In this document: positions 1 to 9,404 of the stretch, one piece after another
How positions within the stretch are numbered: the first letter of the stretch is position 1
Layout: each line of letters begins with the position of its first letter
Assembly (NCBI RefSeq): GCF_030348505.1
Contig: NZ_JAUCFJ010000002.1
Span: forward strand, 3,600,001 to 3,664,000
Length of the DNA stretch: 64,000 bases
Origin: Lysinibacillus sp. G4S2
GTDB lineage: Bacteria; Bacillota; Bacilli; Bacillales_A; Planococcaceae
Reading direction: 5' to 3'
The notes under the pieces: generated by a model
The model's input: only the letters and a program-made list of their open reading frames with translations
What the model was told of the DNA's origin: nothing
Databases searched by the model: none
Made by a program: the position numbers and the translations under genes

Positions 1-641
1 GAAATGCAGATATATTACTGACCAATGCATCGCAAATTCGAGATGATGAAAAAAACAAAATATATGAGGATATTTATAAAAATTCTAAATGGCTTGTACA
101 AATGGTGGAAAACTTACTTGCTGTTTCTAAGTTAGAAGATGGACAACTTGCTTTAGAGATGCAATTAGAGCTTGTAGAAGATATTATTCAAGAGGCATTA
201 ACCCATGTCGTTTGTTTAAACAACACACATAAAATATCCTATCATATTGAACCAGAATTTTTACTCGCTGTAATGGATGCACGACTTATTATTCAAGTAC
301 TGATAAATATTATTGATAATGCATTGACTTACACACCATCAGGTAGTGTTATTACTATAACGGTTAAAGAATCTGATGGCTTAGCACAATTTAGCATTTC
401 TGATGATGGACCTGGTATTGATGATGCTATAAAAAGCAACCTTTTTGAGCCATTTACAACAGGAAAAATACAACGTAGCGATAGTCGAAGAGGTCTAGGA
501 TTAGGCTTAGCACTCTGTCAAACGATATTAAAATTACATGATAGTGAAATAACTGTTTCAGACAATAAACCTAAAGGAACGACTTTTACCTTTTCACTGA
601 AAAAAAGTCCATTACCACAAGTTAGGCATGACATTTATTAA
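1..641 (+). CDS. kdpD: Sensor histidine kinase KdpD, C-terminal part (5' truncated by window)
   Basis: This open frame runs in from the left edge (first full codon at base 3) and ends at 641. It carries the end of a HisKA dimerisation region (KNSKWLVQMVENLLAVSKL), then an HATPase domain with an N box (INIIDNALTYTP), a G1 box (DDGPGID) and a G2 box (RGLGLGLAL). KdpD senses K+ limitation or turgor and phosphorylates KdpE to induce the KdpFABC potassium pump. The KdpD assignment rests on the helix-box style and on kdpE following downstream. The large N-terminal sensor and Usp domains lie outside the window. A repeat element sits between this gene and kdpE, so the usual tight coupling is lost. 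Confidence 0.85.
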   Translation, partial: NADILLTNASQIRDDEKNKIYEDIYKNSKWLVQMVENLLAVSKLEDGQLALEMQLELVEDIIQEALTHVVCLNNTHKISYHIEPEFLLAVMDARLIIQVLINIIDNALTYTPSGSVITITVKESDGLAQFSISDDGPGIDDAIKSNLFEPFTTGKIQRSDSRRGLGLGLALCQTILKLHDSEITVSDNKPKGTTFTFSLKKSPLPQVRHDIY

Positions 642-648
642 AAATATG

Positions 649-846
649 TCGTGTATATAAGTTGATTGGATTGGAGAATGGGCAACTCCTTAGTCAGCGT
701 CAAAGATGAGACCCTGGAGCGAGCCAGCAGAGGAACCTGCCGCTTCGCTTTCGCACAGTAAACATTTGTTGGCCCAAGCGGCTCATCGGTCGCCCAAAAG
801 AAAGCGCCCAGTCGGAACAGAAATCAACCTCATGTTATGGTGATGC
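649..846 (-). repeat. Long inverted-repeat (MITE-like) element, copy 1
   Basis: This is a reverse-orientation copy of the dispersed element whose ends read TCATCACCAAAA and TTTTGGTGATGA. It contains the internal modules GAGACCCTGGAGC, CGCTTCGCTTTCGCACAG and GCGGCTCATCGG, and ends in CGGAACAGAAATCAACC..ATGGTGATG. It lies between kdpD and kdpE. No coding sequence is seen. Confidence 0.75.
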
Positions 847-870
847 GCCAAAAAGGAGTAATGAAATTTG

Positions 871-1575
871 ATGAATAAACGAATTCTAGTAGTAGAAGAC
901 GATATAGCCATTGGCAATTTAATTAAAATGACGTTAGCTACGCAGCATTATGAATACGATATTGCACGAGATGGTAATAGTGCCCTACAAAAGGCTCTCG
1001 TCATGAAACCAGACGTTATTATTTTGGATTTAGGACTACCAGACATAGACGGTGTAGAGCTTATATCGAAAATTAGAAGCTGGACTCAAACTCCGATTAT
1101 CGTTGTTAGTGCGCGTGGTGAAGAACACGATAAAATCAATGCATTAGATGCAGGTGCAGACGATTATGTCACAAAGCCTTTCAGTGTTGAAGAACTATTA
1201 GCCCGTATTCGAGTAGCCTTAAGAAGATTAACGTATGAACATCAATTAGAAAATGAACCCTCTATCTTTGTAAATGGTCATTTACAAATAAACTACTTGG
1301 CAAATACTGTGTTTGTAAATGGAAAAGAAGTTCATTTGACGCCTATTGAGTATAAGCTATTAGTTATTTTATCAAAGCATGTCGGTAAAGTTTTAACGCA
1401 CAACTTTATTTTAAAAGAAATTTGGCACAATGTACTACAATCGGATGTTCCAAGTCTTAGAGTTTTCATGGCCACACTTCGAAAGAAAATAGAGGACAAT
1501 CCAACTAATCCAAAGTTAATCCAAACACATGTCCGCGTTGGTTACAGAATGCTTCGTTGTCATGACGAAGAATAA
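871..1575 (+). CDS. kdpE: Response regulator KdpE (OmpR family)
   Basis: The receiver domain (about residues 3-115) has the acidic pair EDD, the phospho-acceptor Asp in IILDLGLPDIDG, the Thr/Ser switch in IIVVSARGEE and the Lys in YVTKPF. An OmpR-type winged helix follows (HLTPIEYKLLVIL ... VGYRML). It is the DNA-binding partner of KdpD and activates the kdp potassium-uptake operon. AAGGAG at 853-858 serves either TTG 868 or ATG 871; the ATG is used here, and the TTG has the slightly better spacing. The kdpFABC target operon is not in the window and presumably lies to the left. Confidence 0.9.
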   Translation: MNKRILVVEDDIAIGNLIKMTLATQHYEYDIARDGNSALQKALVMKPDVIILDLGLPDIDGVELISKIRSWTQTPIIVVSARGEEHDKINALDAGADDYVTKPFSVEELLARIRVALRRLTYEHQLENEPSIFVNGHLQINYLANTVFVNGKEVHLTPIEYKLLVILSKHVGKVLTHNFILKEIWHNVLQSDVPSLRVFMATLRKKIEDNPTNPKLIQTHVRVGYRMLRCHDEE

Positions 1576-1607
1576 GGGTCTGATCAAGCTTTAACCTCAA
1601 CTTTTTA

Positions 1608-1665
1608 TTGATAGATGTGATAAATAATGATACTATAATACTTGTTGATAATGATTATCAATCAC
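1608..1665 (+). promoter_or_regulatory. Fur box and probable promoter of feoAB
   Basis: Bases 1646-1660 are a perfect 7-1-7 Fur palindrome, TGATAAT-G-ATTATCA, 25 bases before the feoA start. Just upstream are TTGATA (1608-1613) and candidate -10 boxes TACTAT (1631-1636) or TATAAT (1634-1639). The Fur site would sit over the transcription start, so the operon should be repressed by Fur with iron. The palindrome is certain; the promoter boxes are less so. Confidence 0.88.
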
Positions 1666-1684
1666 AAGGAAGTAGGTAGATCTC

Positions 1685-1912
1685 ATGAACCTTCATACTG
1701 TTCAATTGGGTGAAAAAGTTAAAGTAAAAGATCTTCAGCAAATTGACTCTCTTTTATGCAAACGTTTAAATGCTTTTGGCATAAAGGAAGGCTGCCAAAT
1801 TTGTATGGTCCAAAAAGGATGGTTTTCTGGAGCATGTATATTGGAATGCCAAGGACAGAAAATCGGGCTTAGAAAAAAAGATTTAATGGAGATAAAGGTC
1901 GAGCAATTATGA
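1685..1912 (+). CDS. feoA: Ferrous iron transport protein FeoA
   Basis: This 75-residue protein has an SH3-like FeoA fold: an N-terminal LGEKVKVKDL strand, central RLNAFGIKEGCQI, and a C-terminal QKIGLRKKDLMEI. FeoA is a small cytosolic partner of the Fe2+ channel FeoB. Its stop overlaps the feoB start by four bases (ATGA), indicating translational coupling. A Fur box lies directly upstream, consistent with iron-repressed expression. The length is typical of the family. Confidence 0.93.
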   Translation: MNLHTVQLGEKVKVKDLQQIDSLLCKRLNAFGIKEGCQICMVQKGWFSGACILECQGQKIGLRKKDLMEIKVEQL

Positions 1913-3888
1913 GTAGATTAGCTTTAATAGGTAACCCCAATATCGGTAAAACATCATTGTTCAATACGTTGACAAATTCATATGAATATGTTGGCAATTG
2001 GAGTGGTGTAACCGTTGAAAAAAAAGTAGGACAAATAAAGAAACTACAAAAGGAAATTATTGATTTACCTGGTGTATATACGCTTAATCCCATTTCAAAA
2101 GATGAAAGTGTTGTTACTTCATTTTTACTGGAAGATCAGGTAGATGGAATTTTAAATATTATTGATGCTTCGAATTTCGAACGAAATATGCAATTAACTG
2201 TAGATATACTTGAACTTAGTAAGCCTGTTTACATTTGTTTAAATATGATTGACGTTGCGAAAAAGAAAGGTATTTCCATTGATGTCGAGAAATTACAGAG
2301 TTTTTTAGGAGTACCTGTTATTCCAATAAGCGCTCGTACTGGTAAAGGTGTTGACGGTATTTATACTGCTATTCAAGCCTCAGATCGTACTCAACAACGT
2401 TTCACATTAACCTATGATACTCTCATTGAAGAAGGTATCTCAAAAATTGAAGCATTGTTACAGCATGTCCCTGAAGAACAACGCAGATGGTGTGCTATTC
2501 AATTTTTAATGGAAAATGAAGCGATTGACGCTTATTTGAAAGAAAAGGAATACTTTGAAAAGCTAGTTGCAATGCGTGATGCTTTAGAGAAGCAAATAGG
2601 TGAACCATTAACGAATGCTATTGCTAAAAAACGTGATTTATATATTTCTAACATTTACAGCGAAGTAATTATACAAGAGAAAAGTGAAACACAATGGTCA
2701 GAGAAAGTTGATAAAATTTTAACACATCCGATTTTAGGTATTCCGATTTTCTTAGCGCTTATGTATTTAATGTTTCAAGCAACATTTGCATGGATCGGTA
2801 CCCCACTTTCAGATTTCTTGGACGGCTTTGTAGGTGGACCATTTACAGATACAGTGACGCAAGGCTTAAAAGCTATTGGTGCATCCCCTTTTATTATTAA
2901 TTTAATATGTGATGGGATCATTGCAGGTGTTGGTGGTGTCTTAGTTTTCATTCCACAAATCTTTGTACTATTTTTCTTCATTTCACTATTAGAAGATTCC
3001 GGTTATATGGCGAGAATTGCTGTTGTCATGGATCGCATTATGGAATTTTTCGGCTTAAACGGCAAGGCTTTTATTCCGATGATTGTAAGCTTCGGATGTA
3101 ACGTTCCTGGTGTAATGGCTGCAAGAACAATTGAACAGCCTAGAGAACGTCTATTAACTATACTTGTAGCTCCGTTTATGAGCTGTTCAGCAAGGTTACC
3201 TGTGTATGCTTTATTTGGTGCAGCATTCTTTACTGAACATCAATCTTTAGTAGTATTCTCCTTATATATTATGGGGATAGTGATAGCGCTTATTGTGACA
3301 AAAATATTATCTATGACGATTTTGAAAAATGAAACTTCAGTTTTCATTGTTGAGTTACCAGCCTATCATGTACCACAGTTTAAAACACTTTGGCGTTCCA
3401 CTTGGGAAAAAGGAAAAGGATTTTTCCGCAAAGCTGGTACTATTATCTTTGCTGGTTCCGTTATCATTTGGCTCCTTTCTTATTTTGGACCACATGGCGC
3501 TAATGTTAATATGGATGAAAGTTTCTTAGCAATTATTGGGGGCGCTTTTGGCGTGTTGTTTATCCCGCTTGGATTTGGAACGTGGCAAGCTGGTGCATCC
3601 CTTATTTCTGGATTCCTAGCAAAAGAAGTGATTGTTTCGACAATGGCGATTATTTATGGCGTGAGTGAGGGTGTCTTATCCTCTACAATGACAACTCATT
3701 TTACTGCTTTAAGTGCCTATACATTCTTGGCATTTGTTTTACTTTATATGCCTTGTTTAGCAACAGTGGGTGCAATAAAAAGAGAAACACAGTCTGTAAA
3801 ATGGACTTTATTTGCAACACTTTATCCATTTGCTGTAGCTTATATTATTGCACTTATCATTTATGGTATTGGGAATTTATTGATGTGA
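1909..3888 (+). CDS. feoB: Ferrous iron transporter FeoB
   Basis: This 659-residue polytopic GTPase-coupled Fe2+ transporter has an N-terminal G domain with G1 GNPNIGKTS, a G3-like DLPG (DLPGVYTLNP) and G4 NMID. The FeoB-specific helical domain follows, then two Gate regions with the conserved GCNVPGVMAAR segment and many membrane helices. Together with FeoA and the small Cys-rich protein downstream it forms a complete three-gene Gram-positive Feo system at the plasma membrane. Expression should follow the Fur box before feoA. Confidence 0.96.
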   Translation: MSRLALIGNPNIGKTSLFNTLTNSYEYVGNWSGVTVEKKVGQIKKLQKEIIDLPGVYTLNPISKDESVVTSFLLEDQVDGILNIIDASNFERNMQLTVDILELSKPVYICLNMIDVAKKKGISIDVEKLQSFLGVPVIPISARTGKGVDGIYTAIQASDRTQQRFTLTYDTLIEEGISKIEALLQHVPEEQRRWCAIQFLMENEAIDAYLKEKEYFEKLVAMRDALEKQIGEPLTNAIAKKRDLYISNIYSEVIIQEKSETQWSEKVDKILTHPILGIPIFLALMYLMFQATFAWIGTPLSDFLDGFVGGPFTDTVTQGLKAIGASPFIINLICDGIIAGVGGVLVFIPQIFVLFFFISLLEDSGYMARIAVVMDRIMEFFGLNGKAFIPMIVSFGCNVPGVMAARTIEQPRERLLTILVAPFMSCSARLPVYALFGAAFFTEHQSLVVFSLYIMGIVIALIVTKILSMTILKNETSVFIVELPAYHVPQFKTLWRSTWEKGKGFFRKAGTIIFAGSVIIWLLSYFGPHGANVNMDESFLAIIGGAFGVLFIPLGFGTWQAGASLISGFLAKEVIVSTMAIIYGVSEGVLSSTMTTHFTALSAYTFLAFVLLYMPCLATVGAIKRETQSVKWTLFATLYPFAVAYIIALIIYGIGNLLM

Positions 3889-3898
3889 GGTGTAGAGA

Positions 3899-4078
3899 AT
3901 GACTTTATTGATTAATATTTTAATCGGTTGTATTATTTTTGGCTATGCTGGTATTACCTTATATAAGAGCATTAAAAAGCAGAAAAAAGGCAAATGTGCA
4001 GCTTGCTCATTACAGAAGAGTTGTTCTACCAACACATGTGCACCTCCTTCTAAACTGAATGATATTACCCATAAATAA
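3899..4078 (+). CDS. FeoB-associated Cys-rich membrane protein
   Basis: This is a 59-residue protein with one N-terminal membrane helix (LLINILIGCIIFGYAGITLY), a Lys-rich stretch and a Cys cluster, CAACSLQKSCSTNTC. It starts ten bases after the feoB stop, behind GAGGTGTAGAGA. This matches the FeoB-associated Cys-rich family found after feoB in many Firmicutes; it is often compared to a FeoC replacement or an iron-handling accessory, but its function is not established. It was identified by reading the frame directly and is easily missed because of its size. A strong terminator follows. Confidence 0.85.
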   Translation: MTLLINILIGCIIFGYAGITLYKSIKKQKKGKCAACSLQKSCSTNTCAPPSKLNDITHK

Positions 4079-4093
4079 ATTTGTAGAAAATAC

Positions 4094-4136
4094 AGCGAGG
4101 TAGCTCCAAATCCTTTGGAGACTACCTCGCTTTTTA
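4094..4136 (+). terminator. Rho-independent terminator of feoAB operon
   Basis: The stem AGCGAGGTAG (4094-4103) pairs with CTACCTCGCT (4122-4131). It is extended inward by CTCCAAA/TTTGGAG and followed by a T-run. Confidence 0.92.
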
Positions 4137-4185
4137 TATGAACTTTTAGACTTGGAGGTTTCGTTTGAAAGCCCAAGTATTTAGG

Positions 4186-4243
4186 AGCGGCTCATCGGAT
4201 GCGCCCTGTCAGAACGGAAATCAACTCTACGTTATGGTGAAGA
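4186..4243 (-). repeat. MITE-like element fragment, copy 2
   Basis: This is a truncated reverse copy: GCGGCTCATCGGATGCG, then AACGGAAATCAACTC and TTATGGTGAAG. It lies between the feo terminator and the stop of the chemotaxis receptor gene. Confidence 0.6.
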
Positions 4244-4248
4244 ACCGC

Positions 4249-5937
4249 TTAAATTTTAAATTTATTGATTTCTTCCTTCACTGATACCGCTTCGTCACTT
4301 AATGATTTTGCAACTGCATTAATTTCTTGAATAGTTGCAGCTTGCTCTTCTATTGTCGATGCAATTGTATCAGATTGCTCTGCGGCATGTACGGCAGAAG
4401 AAGACATTTCATTGACTGATGCTGCCATTTCTTCAATACTTGCTGAAATTTGTTGTGTAGAAGCTGACACATCCTCGATTTGAGATGTCATACCACCAAT
4501 CGCATGTAAAATTTCATCGAAGGAATTTTGCGCATTTTGAATAAATGTGACACCCTCATCCACGTTCACTACAGTTACACTTACCGCCTTTTCTACTTCC
4601 TTCGTTTCTTGCTGAATAAGTGCAATTACATCTACTATTTGATTAGCAGATGTTTTGGATTCCTCAGCTAATTTGCGAACTTCATCTGCCACGACCGCAA
4701 AGCCTTTGCCATGCTCTCCTGCACGAGCCGCCTCAATCGCAGCATTTAGTGCTAAAAGATTTGTTTGCTCAGTAATCTCAGTTATTACTTTCGTTATATT
4801 AACGATTTCAGCCGATTGTGTGCTTAGCTTCTTAATACGTTCATTTGTTGTATTTGAAGATTGTTGGATAATCGACATTTGGTTTTCTGCGATATGCAAC
4901 GTTTTTTCACCATCGTTTGCAATAGATTGTGTGTCTACTGCTTTAGAATGAAGCATTTGAGTAGCCTCTGCTATACGTTGAACACCTTGTGCTGTTTCAT
5001 CCATTGCTACCGAACTTTCACGACCAGTAGCAGCCGCTTGATTATCACTGATGGCCATTCTCTCTACTAGGTTTGCAATATCATGAGATGAATGTGAAAT
5101 TTCATCTGTACTTGCTGCTAATTGTTCAGCTGCTGATGTTGTATGTTCAACACTTACGGTCATACTATGTATTAGTGAATGTAAATTAGACTTCATCACA
5201 TTAAAAGAATTTGCCAAATCTTTAATTTCATCCTTTGCTCTGACTTCAATGTCCTTTTGACATAAATCTCCTTTAGCAATTACCTTAGCTGCAGAAGTTA
5301 GCTTATTTACAGGAACAACGATGGAACGTGCGAATACAACCCCAACGACTATACAAATAATTACAATAATGATGAACATCCATAAGAACCACTGCATATT
5401 ATCATCAATGAGTTTTTCAACATTTGCTAAAGAGTTTTGTATTTCTGTAATGTTTTCTTGCTGAAACATATCTACTTTTTCGTTAATCTCAACTGATGTA
5501 GTATCGAATTCTAGCATAATTTTATTCCCTAGCTCAGGCCCACCTTGAATATAGCTATTAGCCATTTTCTGACCAGTACTATAATAATCATCAAACGCTA
5601 CTTTAATCGCATCTAATCTTTTCTGATCTTGCGGATGCAAATTTTTCAGTTTCTCCAAATTCTGATAAAAAACTTTGCTATATTTTTCTGCTTGCTCAAA
5701 TCCATCATCTAAATTATTGAGTGCTCTTGTGGCACTAATATCAGTCAAATACTGCTGAACCTGTACAACCGACAACTTCATCTCATCTGCTAGTAGTGTC
5801 GTTTGAAGTGTTTTTTCTTTCATTAAATGTACTTGCTCAAGTTGGGATTTGGCATTTTGTTCTTGGAAAATCCCCATCATTAAAACTAATATTACAATAA
5901 GACCAAATGACACTATACTTCTAACTTTAATAGTCAC
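4249..5937 (-). CDS. Methyl-accepting chemotaxis protein
   Basis: This 562-residue transducer has an N-terminal membrane helix (about residues 7-24), a helical-bundle extracellular sensor domain (about 30-180), a second membrane helix (about 183-205), a HAMP domain (about 206-258) and a long cytoplasmic coiled coil. The coiled coil holds the invariant hairpin tip [19 protein letters not shown]. It relays ligand binding to CheA/CheW. The start is GTG behind AGGAGGTATTCT. No adjacent gene indicates the ligand, and the four-helix-bundle-type sensor does not reveal it. Confidence 0.93.
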   Translation of the reverse strand: MTIKVRSIVSFGLIVILVLMMGIFQEQNAKSQLEQVHLMKEKTLQTTLLADEMKLSVVQVQQYLTDISATRALNNLDDGFEQAEKYSKVFYQNLEKLKNLHPQDQKRLDAIKVAFDDYYSTGQKMANSYIQGGPELGNKIMLEFDTTSVEINEKVDMFQQENITEIQNSLANVEKLIDDNMQWFLWMFIIIVIICIVVGVVFARSIVVPVNKLTSAAKVIAKGDLCQKDIEVRAKDEIKDLANSFNVMKSNLHSLIHSMTVSVEHTTSAAEQLAASTDEISHSSHDIANLVERMAISDNQAAATGRESSVAMDETAQGVQRIAEATQMLHSKAVDTQSIANDGEKTLHIAENQMSIIQQSSNTTNERIKKLSTQSAEIVNITKVITEITEQTNLLALNAAIEAARAGEHGKGFAVVADEVRKLAEESKTSANQIVDVIALIQQETKEVEKAVSVTVVNVDEGVTFIQNAQNSFDEILHAIGGMTSQIEDVSASTQQISASIEEMAASVNEMSSSAVHAAEQSDTIASTIEEQAATIQEINAVAKSLSDEAVSVKEEINKFKI

Positions 5938-5985
5938 AGAATACCTCCTAGTTTTAACCTCTGCTATTTTAGTCTAGCAAAAGTC

Positions 5986-6100
5986 TCATCACTATAATTT
6001 GGTGTTGATTTCCGTTCCGCCTGAACGCTTCACTCCAATCAACTTATATACATGGCATAGGTTTTAACAAACAAATGTCATTCCCAGCTTATGGTGATGA
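5986..6100 (+). repeat. MITE-like element, short copy 3
   Basis: It begins TCATCACTATAATTTGG, contains GTTGATTTCCGTTCCG, lacks most of the centre, and ends CTTATGGTGATGA. It is a compact internally deleted copy that keeps both ends. Confidence 0.75.
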
Positions 6101-6185
6101 GTCTAACTAAAATATTGTAACAATTTATTTACAAAAACGTAATATATTTCACTATTTTTTAACAAAATCAACTTTTTTAAGGCAC

Positions 6186-6366
6186 GTCACCAAAACGTGT
6201 GGTTGATTTCCGTTCCGACTGGCGCGTCCGATGAGCCGCGTTGCTTGCTCCAGGGTCTCATCTGTGACGCTGATCCTCAAGGAGTCGCCCAGCTGGAACA
6301 AAGATCCAATCAACTTATATACAAGATATACGTTTAACAAATGTCATCCACAACTTTTGGTGATGA
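6186..6366 (+). repeat. MITE-like element, near-complete copy 4
   Basis: The left end is GTCACCAAAACGTGTGG, then TTGATTTCCGTTCCG. The centre carries GCGTCCGATGAGCCGC and GCTCCAGGGTCTCATC. The right end is CACAACTTTTGGTGATGA. The two arms can pair into one long hairpin. Confidence 0.8.
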
Positions 6367-6564
6367 TCCATTTACTAACAAAATAGTATCCCCTTTCAAC
6401 CAGTATGATTCTACATATGGACTGAGAAAAAACTACATGACTTTCGAGGGATACCTTCACAATCACCTTACTTGTTTATTTGTCTTTGTCGAACGCTAGC
6501 ATCCCCTTCTGCATATCATATTTATAATCAGGTATGTCATCAATGTTAAAGAAAGGAGATCGTT

Positions 6565-7122
6565 ATGGTATTTAGACCACCTTATCCGTTCTCAATGTAT
6601 CCTGGTGGCATGAGAATGCCCATGCAAATGCCGATGCAAATGCCACAAATGCCAACACCGATGTCACCGCAGTCCTTTTTCACGCCTGGAGGCTTCCCAA
6701 ATCAGCCACGTATTCCAGGTGGCTTTCCAAATCAACCGCGTATTCCAGGAGGCTTTCCAATGTCCAGTGGAATAGGATCATTCGGAGGACAAATGCCAAT
6801 GCCCCCAGTGCAGGATGCTTCAAAGATCGGTTCATTTTTACAAAATGCGAATAACATATTTAACACTGCTAAAACATATACGCCTTACATTCAGCAAGCA
6901 ATGCCAATGGTAAAAAATATCCCGTCACTTTTAAAATTGTATAAAGGATTTCAAGGTCTACCTTCTGCAGGAGCTAAAGCAGGGGCAGGAGCAGCAACTG
7001 AGGCTGCGGCAAGCGATGGAGTAGGTTCTACTAAAAGCCGAAAAACGTCGCGGCAAAGTGCATCATTTACTCCTCCTGACCCACTTCCATCCAAGCCACG
7101 TATTTTTCAGCCACCTATGTAG
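6565..7122 (+). CDS. yqfQ: YqfQ/VrrA-like repeat protein
   Basis: This 185-residue protein is rich in Met, Pro, Gln and Gly at the N terminus. About two and a half copies of PGGFPNQPRI occur between residues 40 and 70, followed by a more ordered segment (IGSFLQNANNIFNTAKTYTPYIQQ, residues ~90-115) and a low-complexity Ala-rich tail. B. subtilis yqfQ and the B. anthracis variable-repeat locus vrrA have this composition and lie beside ispH, as here. The molecular function is unknown. The tandem codon repeats make length variation between strains likely. The start is supported by AAAGGAGATCGTT. Confidence 0.75.
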   Translation: MVFRPPYPFSMYPGGMRMPMQMPMQMPQMPTPMSPQSFFTPGGFPNQPRIPGGFPNQPRIPGGFPMSSGIGSFGGQMPMPPVQDASKIGSFLQNANNIFNTAKTYTPYIQQAMPMVKNIPSLLKLYKGFQGLPSAGAKAGAGAATEAAASDGVGSTKSRKTSRQSASFTPPDPLPSKPRIFQPPM

Positions 7123-7195
7123 ATGAACGTTTCTTTGTATTCGCCGTCCCTGTCCGTTATAATGTAGATAGGTAAGCTTGAAAGGAGTCACAACC

Positions 7196-8164
7196 ATGCA
7201 AGTATTAAAAATTAATCCACGTGGCTATTGCTACGGTGTTGTTGATGCGATGGTCATCGCTCGAAACGCCGCACTCGATAAAACATTACCAAGACCTATC
7301 TACATTTTAGGTATGATTGTGCATAATAAACATGTCACGGATGCCTTTGAAGAGGATGGCATCATTACATTAGATGGTGATAATCGTTTAGAAATTATTC
7401 AACAAGTTGAAACTGGCACTGTTATTTTCACAGCGCATGGTGTTTCACCTGAAATTCGTGAAATTGCAAAGCAAAAAGGTTTAGTATCCATTGATGCTAC
7501 ATGTCCTGACGTTACAGTTACACACGATTTAATTCGTGAAAAATCAGCAGAGGGCTATGATATTATTTATATCGGTAAAAAAGGCCATCCTGAGCCTGAG
7601 GGAGCAATTGGAGTTGCACCAGATCACGTACATTTAGTGCAATCATCCACTGATATTGACGCATTAAATTTAACAAATGATAAATTACTGGTAACGAATC
7701 AAACGACAATGAGTCAATGGGATGTCGCTCATTTAATGGATAGTTTAAAAGAGAAATTCCCACATATTGAAGTGCATAAAGAGATTTGTTTGGCAACACA
7801 GGTACGTCAAGAGGCGGTTGCTCAGCAAGCTGGGGAAGCCGATTTACTTATTGTTGTTGGTGACCCTAAATCCAATAACTCGAATCGTTTAACGCAAGTG
7901 TCTGTTGAAATAGCAGGAACACCATCATATCGAATCGCAGACGTTTCCGAGCTGAAAATTGAATGGTTAAAAGGAATTAATACTGTCGCTGTCACAGCAG
8001 GTGCTTCAACACCAACGCCTATTGTAAAAGAGGTTATTTCATTCCTTGATCAATTTAATGAGAATGATGAATCAACACATATTATTAAGCGTACCGTTAC
8101 ATTAGATAAAATTTTACCTAAAATTAAAACACCAAAACCTGTCGAAAAAATTATGCCTCACTAA
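7196..8164 (+). CDS. ispH: 4-hydroxy-3-methylbut-2-enyl diphosphate reductase IspH
   Basis: IspH catalyses the last step of the MEP isoprenoid pathway, reducing HMBPP to IPP and DMAPP with a [4Fe-4S] cluster. The cluster cysteines appear in [17 protein letters not shown] and [11 protein letters not shown]; substrate-binding HGV (TAHGVSPE) and the TNQTTMS motif are also present. The product is 322 residues from ATG 7196, behind GAAAGGAG; the upstream TTG 7178 overlaps that Shine-Dalgarno and is rejected. The Bacillus-type enzyme is slightly longer than the E. coli one. Confidence 0.95.
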   Translation: MQVLKINPRGYCYGVVDAMVIARNAALDKTLPRPIYILGMIVHNKHVTDAFEEDGIITLDGDNRLEIIQQVETGTVIFTAHGVSPEIREIAKQKGLVSIDATCPDVTVTHDLIREKSAEGYDIIYIGKKGHPEPEGAIGVAPDHVHLVQSSTDIDALNLTNDKLLVTNQTTMSQWDVAHLMDSLKEKFPHIEVHKEICLATQVRQEAVAQQAGEADLLIVVGDPKSNNSNRLTQVSVEIAGTPSYRIADVSELKIEWLKGINTVAVTAGASTPTPIVKEVISFLDQFNENDESTHIIKRTVTLDKILPKIKTPKPVEKIMPH

Positions 8165-8172
8165 CAACAAAT

Positions 8173-8286
8173 GCGCTAAAGCACTCGTTTACATCCGACA
8201 AGCGCTGGCGAGCCCGAAGCAAAAGTAAACGCTCCACCATTTTTGCCCGAGGGATCAAAGCGACCTCGAGGATATAGCGCTTTAGC
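8173..8286. repeat. Intergenic inverted-repeat element after ispH
   Basis: GCTAAAGC (8175-8182) is mirrored by GCTTTAGC (8279-8286). An inner pair, GTTTAC (8187-8192) / GTAAAC (8225-8230), encloses a GC-rich centre. It is distinct from the TCATCACC family. Confidence 0.5.
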
Positions 8287-8333
8287 CTAGACGAAAACTA
8301 TGCTTTTGGTTACCCACAACTTAAAATTTTAAT

Positions 8334-8374
8334 AAAAAAATCCTGATTGCCTATTTGACAATCAGGATTTTTCA
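8334..8374. terminator. Bidirectional terminator between ispH and dctR
   Basis: TCCTGATTG (8341-8349) pairs with CAATCAGGA (8359-8367). An A-run precedes the stem and a T-run follows it, so it can end transcription from both convergent genes. Confidence 0.88.
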
Positions 8375-9076
8375 TTATTTACTAAAATAATAATTGACTG
8401 GACGACCAATACCACCATAATGCACATCCATCGTTATTTCCTCTTGTTTCTCTAAATAATCTAAGTATCGTCTTGCTGTTACGCGTGCAATGCCTACACC
8501 ACTCGCAACATCTTCTGCCGATGCTCCTTCTACAGATTGCAAATAATGCACAACTTTCTCCAGAGTTGCACGATTAAAACCCTTTGGTAAACTTTTTTCT
8601 GACCGTGAGACATTAGATTGCTGAACCTCATTATGCCCACTATGATAATGGAATAACTGATCAAGCTCGCCTTGCGTTAGCTCACGTTCTGTTTGCATTT
8701 GCTTTTTGAAACGCAAATAATTTTCAAGTGTTCCTTGCACTCGTTCAAATGAAAAAGGCTTCATAATATAATCAAAGACGCCGAGATGCAGTACCTGTTT
8801 TACAGTTTCCATATCATTAGCAGCAGTTACCGTAATTACATCTACTGGTAATTTGAGTTCCCGAATTTTTCGTAAGCTTGTCACTCCGTCCTGCTCCGGC
8901 ATGAAAATATCCATAAATACTAGTTCTGGTTTAAGTTTATGAATTTGAGCAATCCCCTCAACTCCATTTGAGGCTTGTCCAATTACTTCAAATCCAGCTA
9001 TCTTTTCAATAAATTGGCGATTTACCTCTCGCACCATTGGATCATCCTCTATTAATAAAACCCTCATCTGTGTCAC
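8375..9076 (-). CDS. dctR: C4-dicarboxylate response regulator DctR (CitB/DcuR family)
   Basis: This is a receiver domain (RVLLIEDDPMVREVN; Asp in LVFMDIFMPEQDG; Lys in DYIMKPF) followed by a linker and a C-terminal helix-turn-helix (ASGVGIARVTARRYLDYL). This layout is typical of the citrate/dicarboxylate-responsive regulators. The start is taken as GTG 9076, six bases after GGAGGT; an in-frame ATG at 9094 overlaps that Shine-Dalgarno. It is paired with the DctS-like kinase behind it and the DctB/DctP transport genes, the same four-gene set as B. subtilis dctB-dctS-dctR-dctP. Confidence 0.88.
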   Translation of the reverse strand: MTQMRVLLIEDDPMVREVNRQFIEKIAGFEVIGQASNGVEGIAQIHKLKPELVFMDIFMPEQDGVTSLRKIRELKLPVDVITVTAANDMETVKQVLHLGVFDYIMKPFSFERVQGTLENYLRFKKQMQTERELTQGELDQLFHYHSGHNEVQQSNVSRSEKSLPKGFNRATLEKVVHYLQSVEGASAEDVASGVGIARVTARRYLDYLEKQEEITMDVHYGGIGRPVNYYFSK

Positions 9077-9236
9077 TGTCAGACCTCCATACACTCTGTT
9101 CTATCTCTATATGTGTAATATTGAACCTAAGGAGAGCGTCACAGGTCCTCCTAGAATCACTTGCCTTTGCTAGAAAATTAAATCACCTTGTGTTGTTGAT
9201 TAACCATTTTTATCCACACTAATTAATTTGAAGGCT

Positions 9237-9313
9237 CTGATTTCCGCTATACGGGCTACTCACTTTCCTGCGAGCGTCGAGTAGCCCTACGCTATAATCA
9301 GTTAAAACGGAAA
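9237..9313. repeat. Inverted repeat between dctS and dctR
   Basis: GGGCTACTC (9253-9261) pairs with GAGTAGCCC (9279-9287). Outer complements TTTCCG (9241-9246) and CGGAAA (9308-9313) suggest a larger cruciform. The stretch 9077-9404 holds nothing else I can identify. Confidence 0.55.
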
Positions 9314-9404
9314 TATATCGGCAAAATTAGTAACAAAAAAATCGTTTTATCCCTCAATAATAAACCTATTTTTCCTAATCAACCCGCCTTTTTCAATTAC
9401 TAAA

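Larger units (their letters stand above)
5938..6564. other. Intergenic stretch holding two repeat elements
   Basis: Apart from the two inverted-repeat copies (5986-6100 and 6186-6366), I see only AT-rich DNA and the upstream region of yqfQ, with AAAGGAG just before 6565. No gene is supported. Confidence 0.6.
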
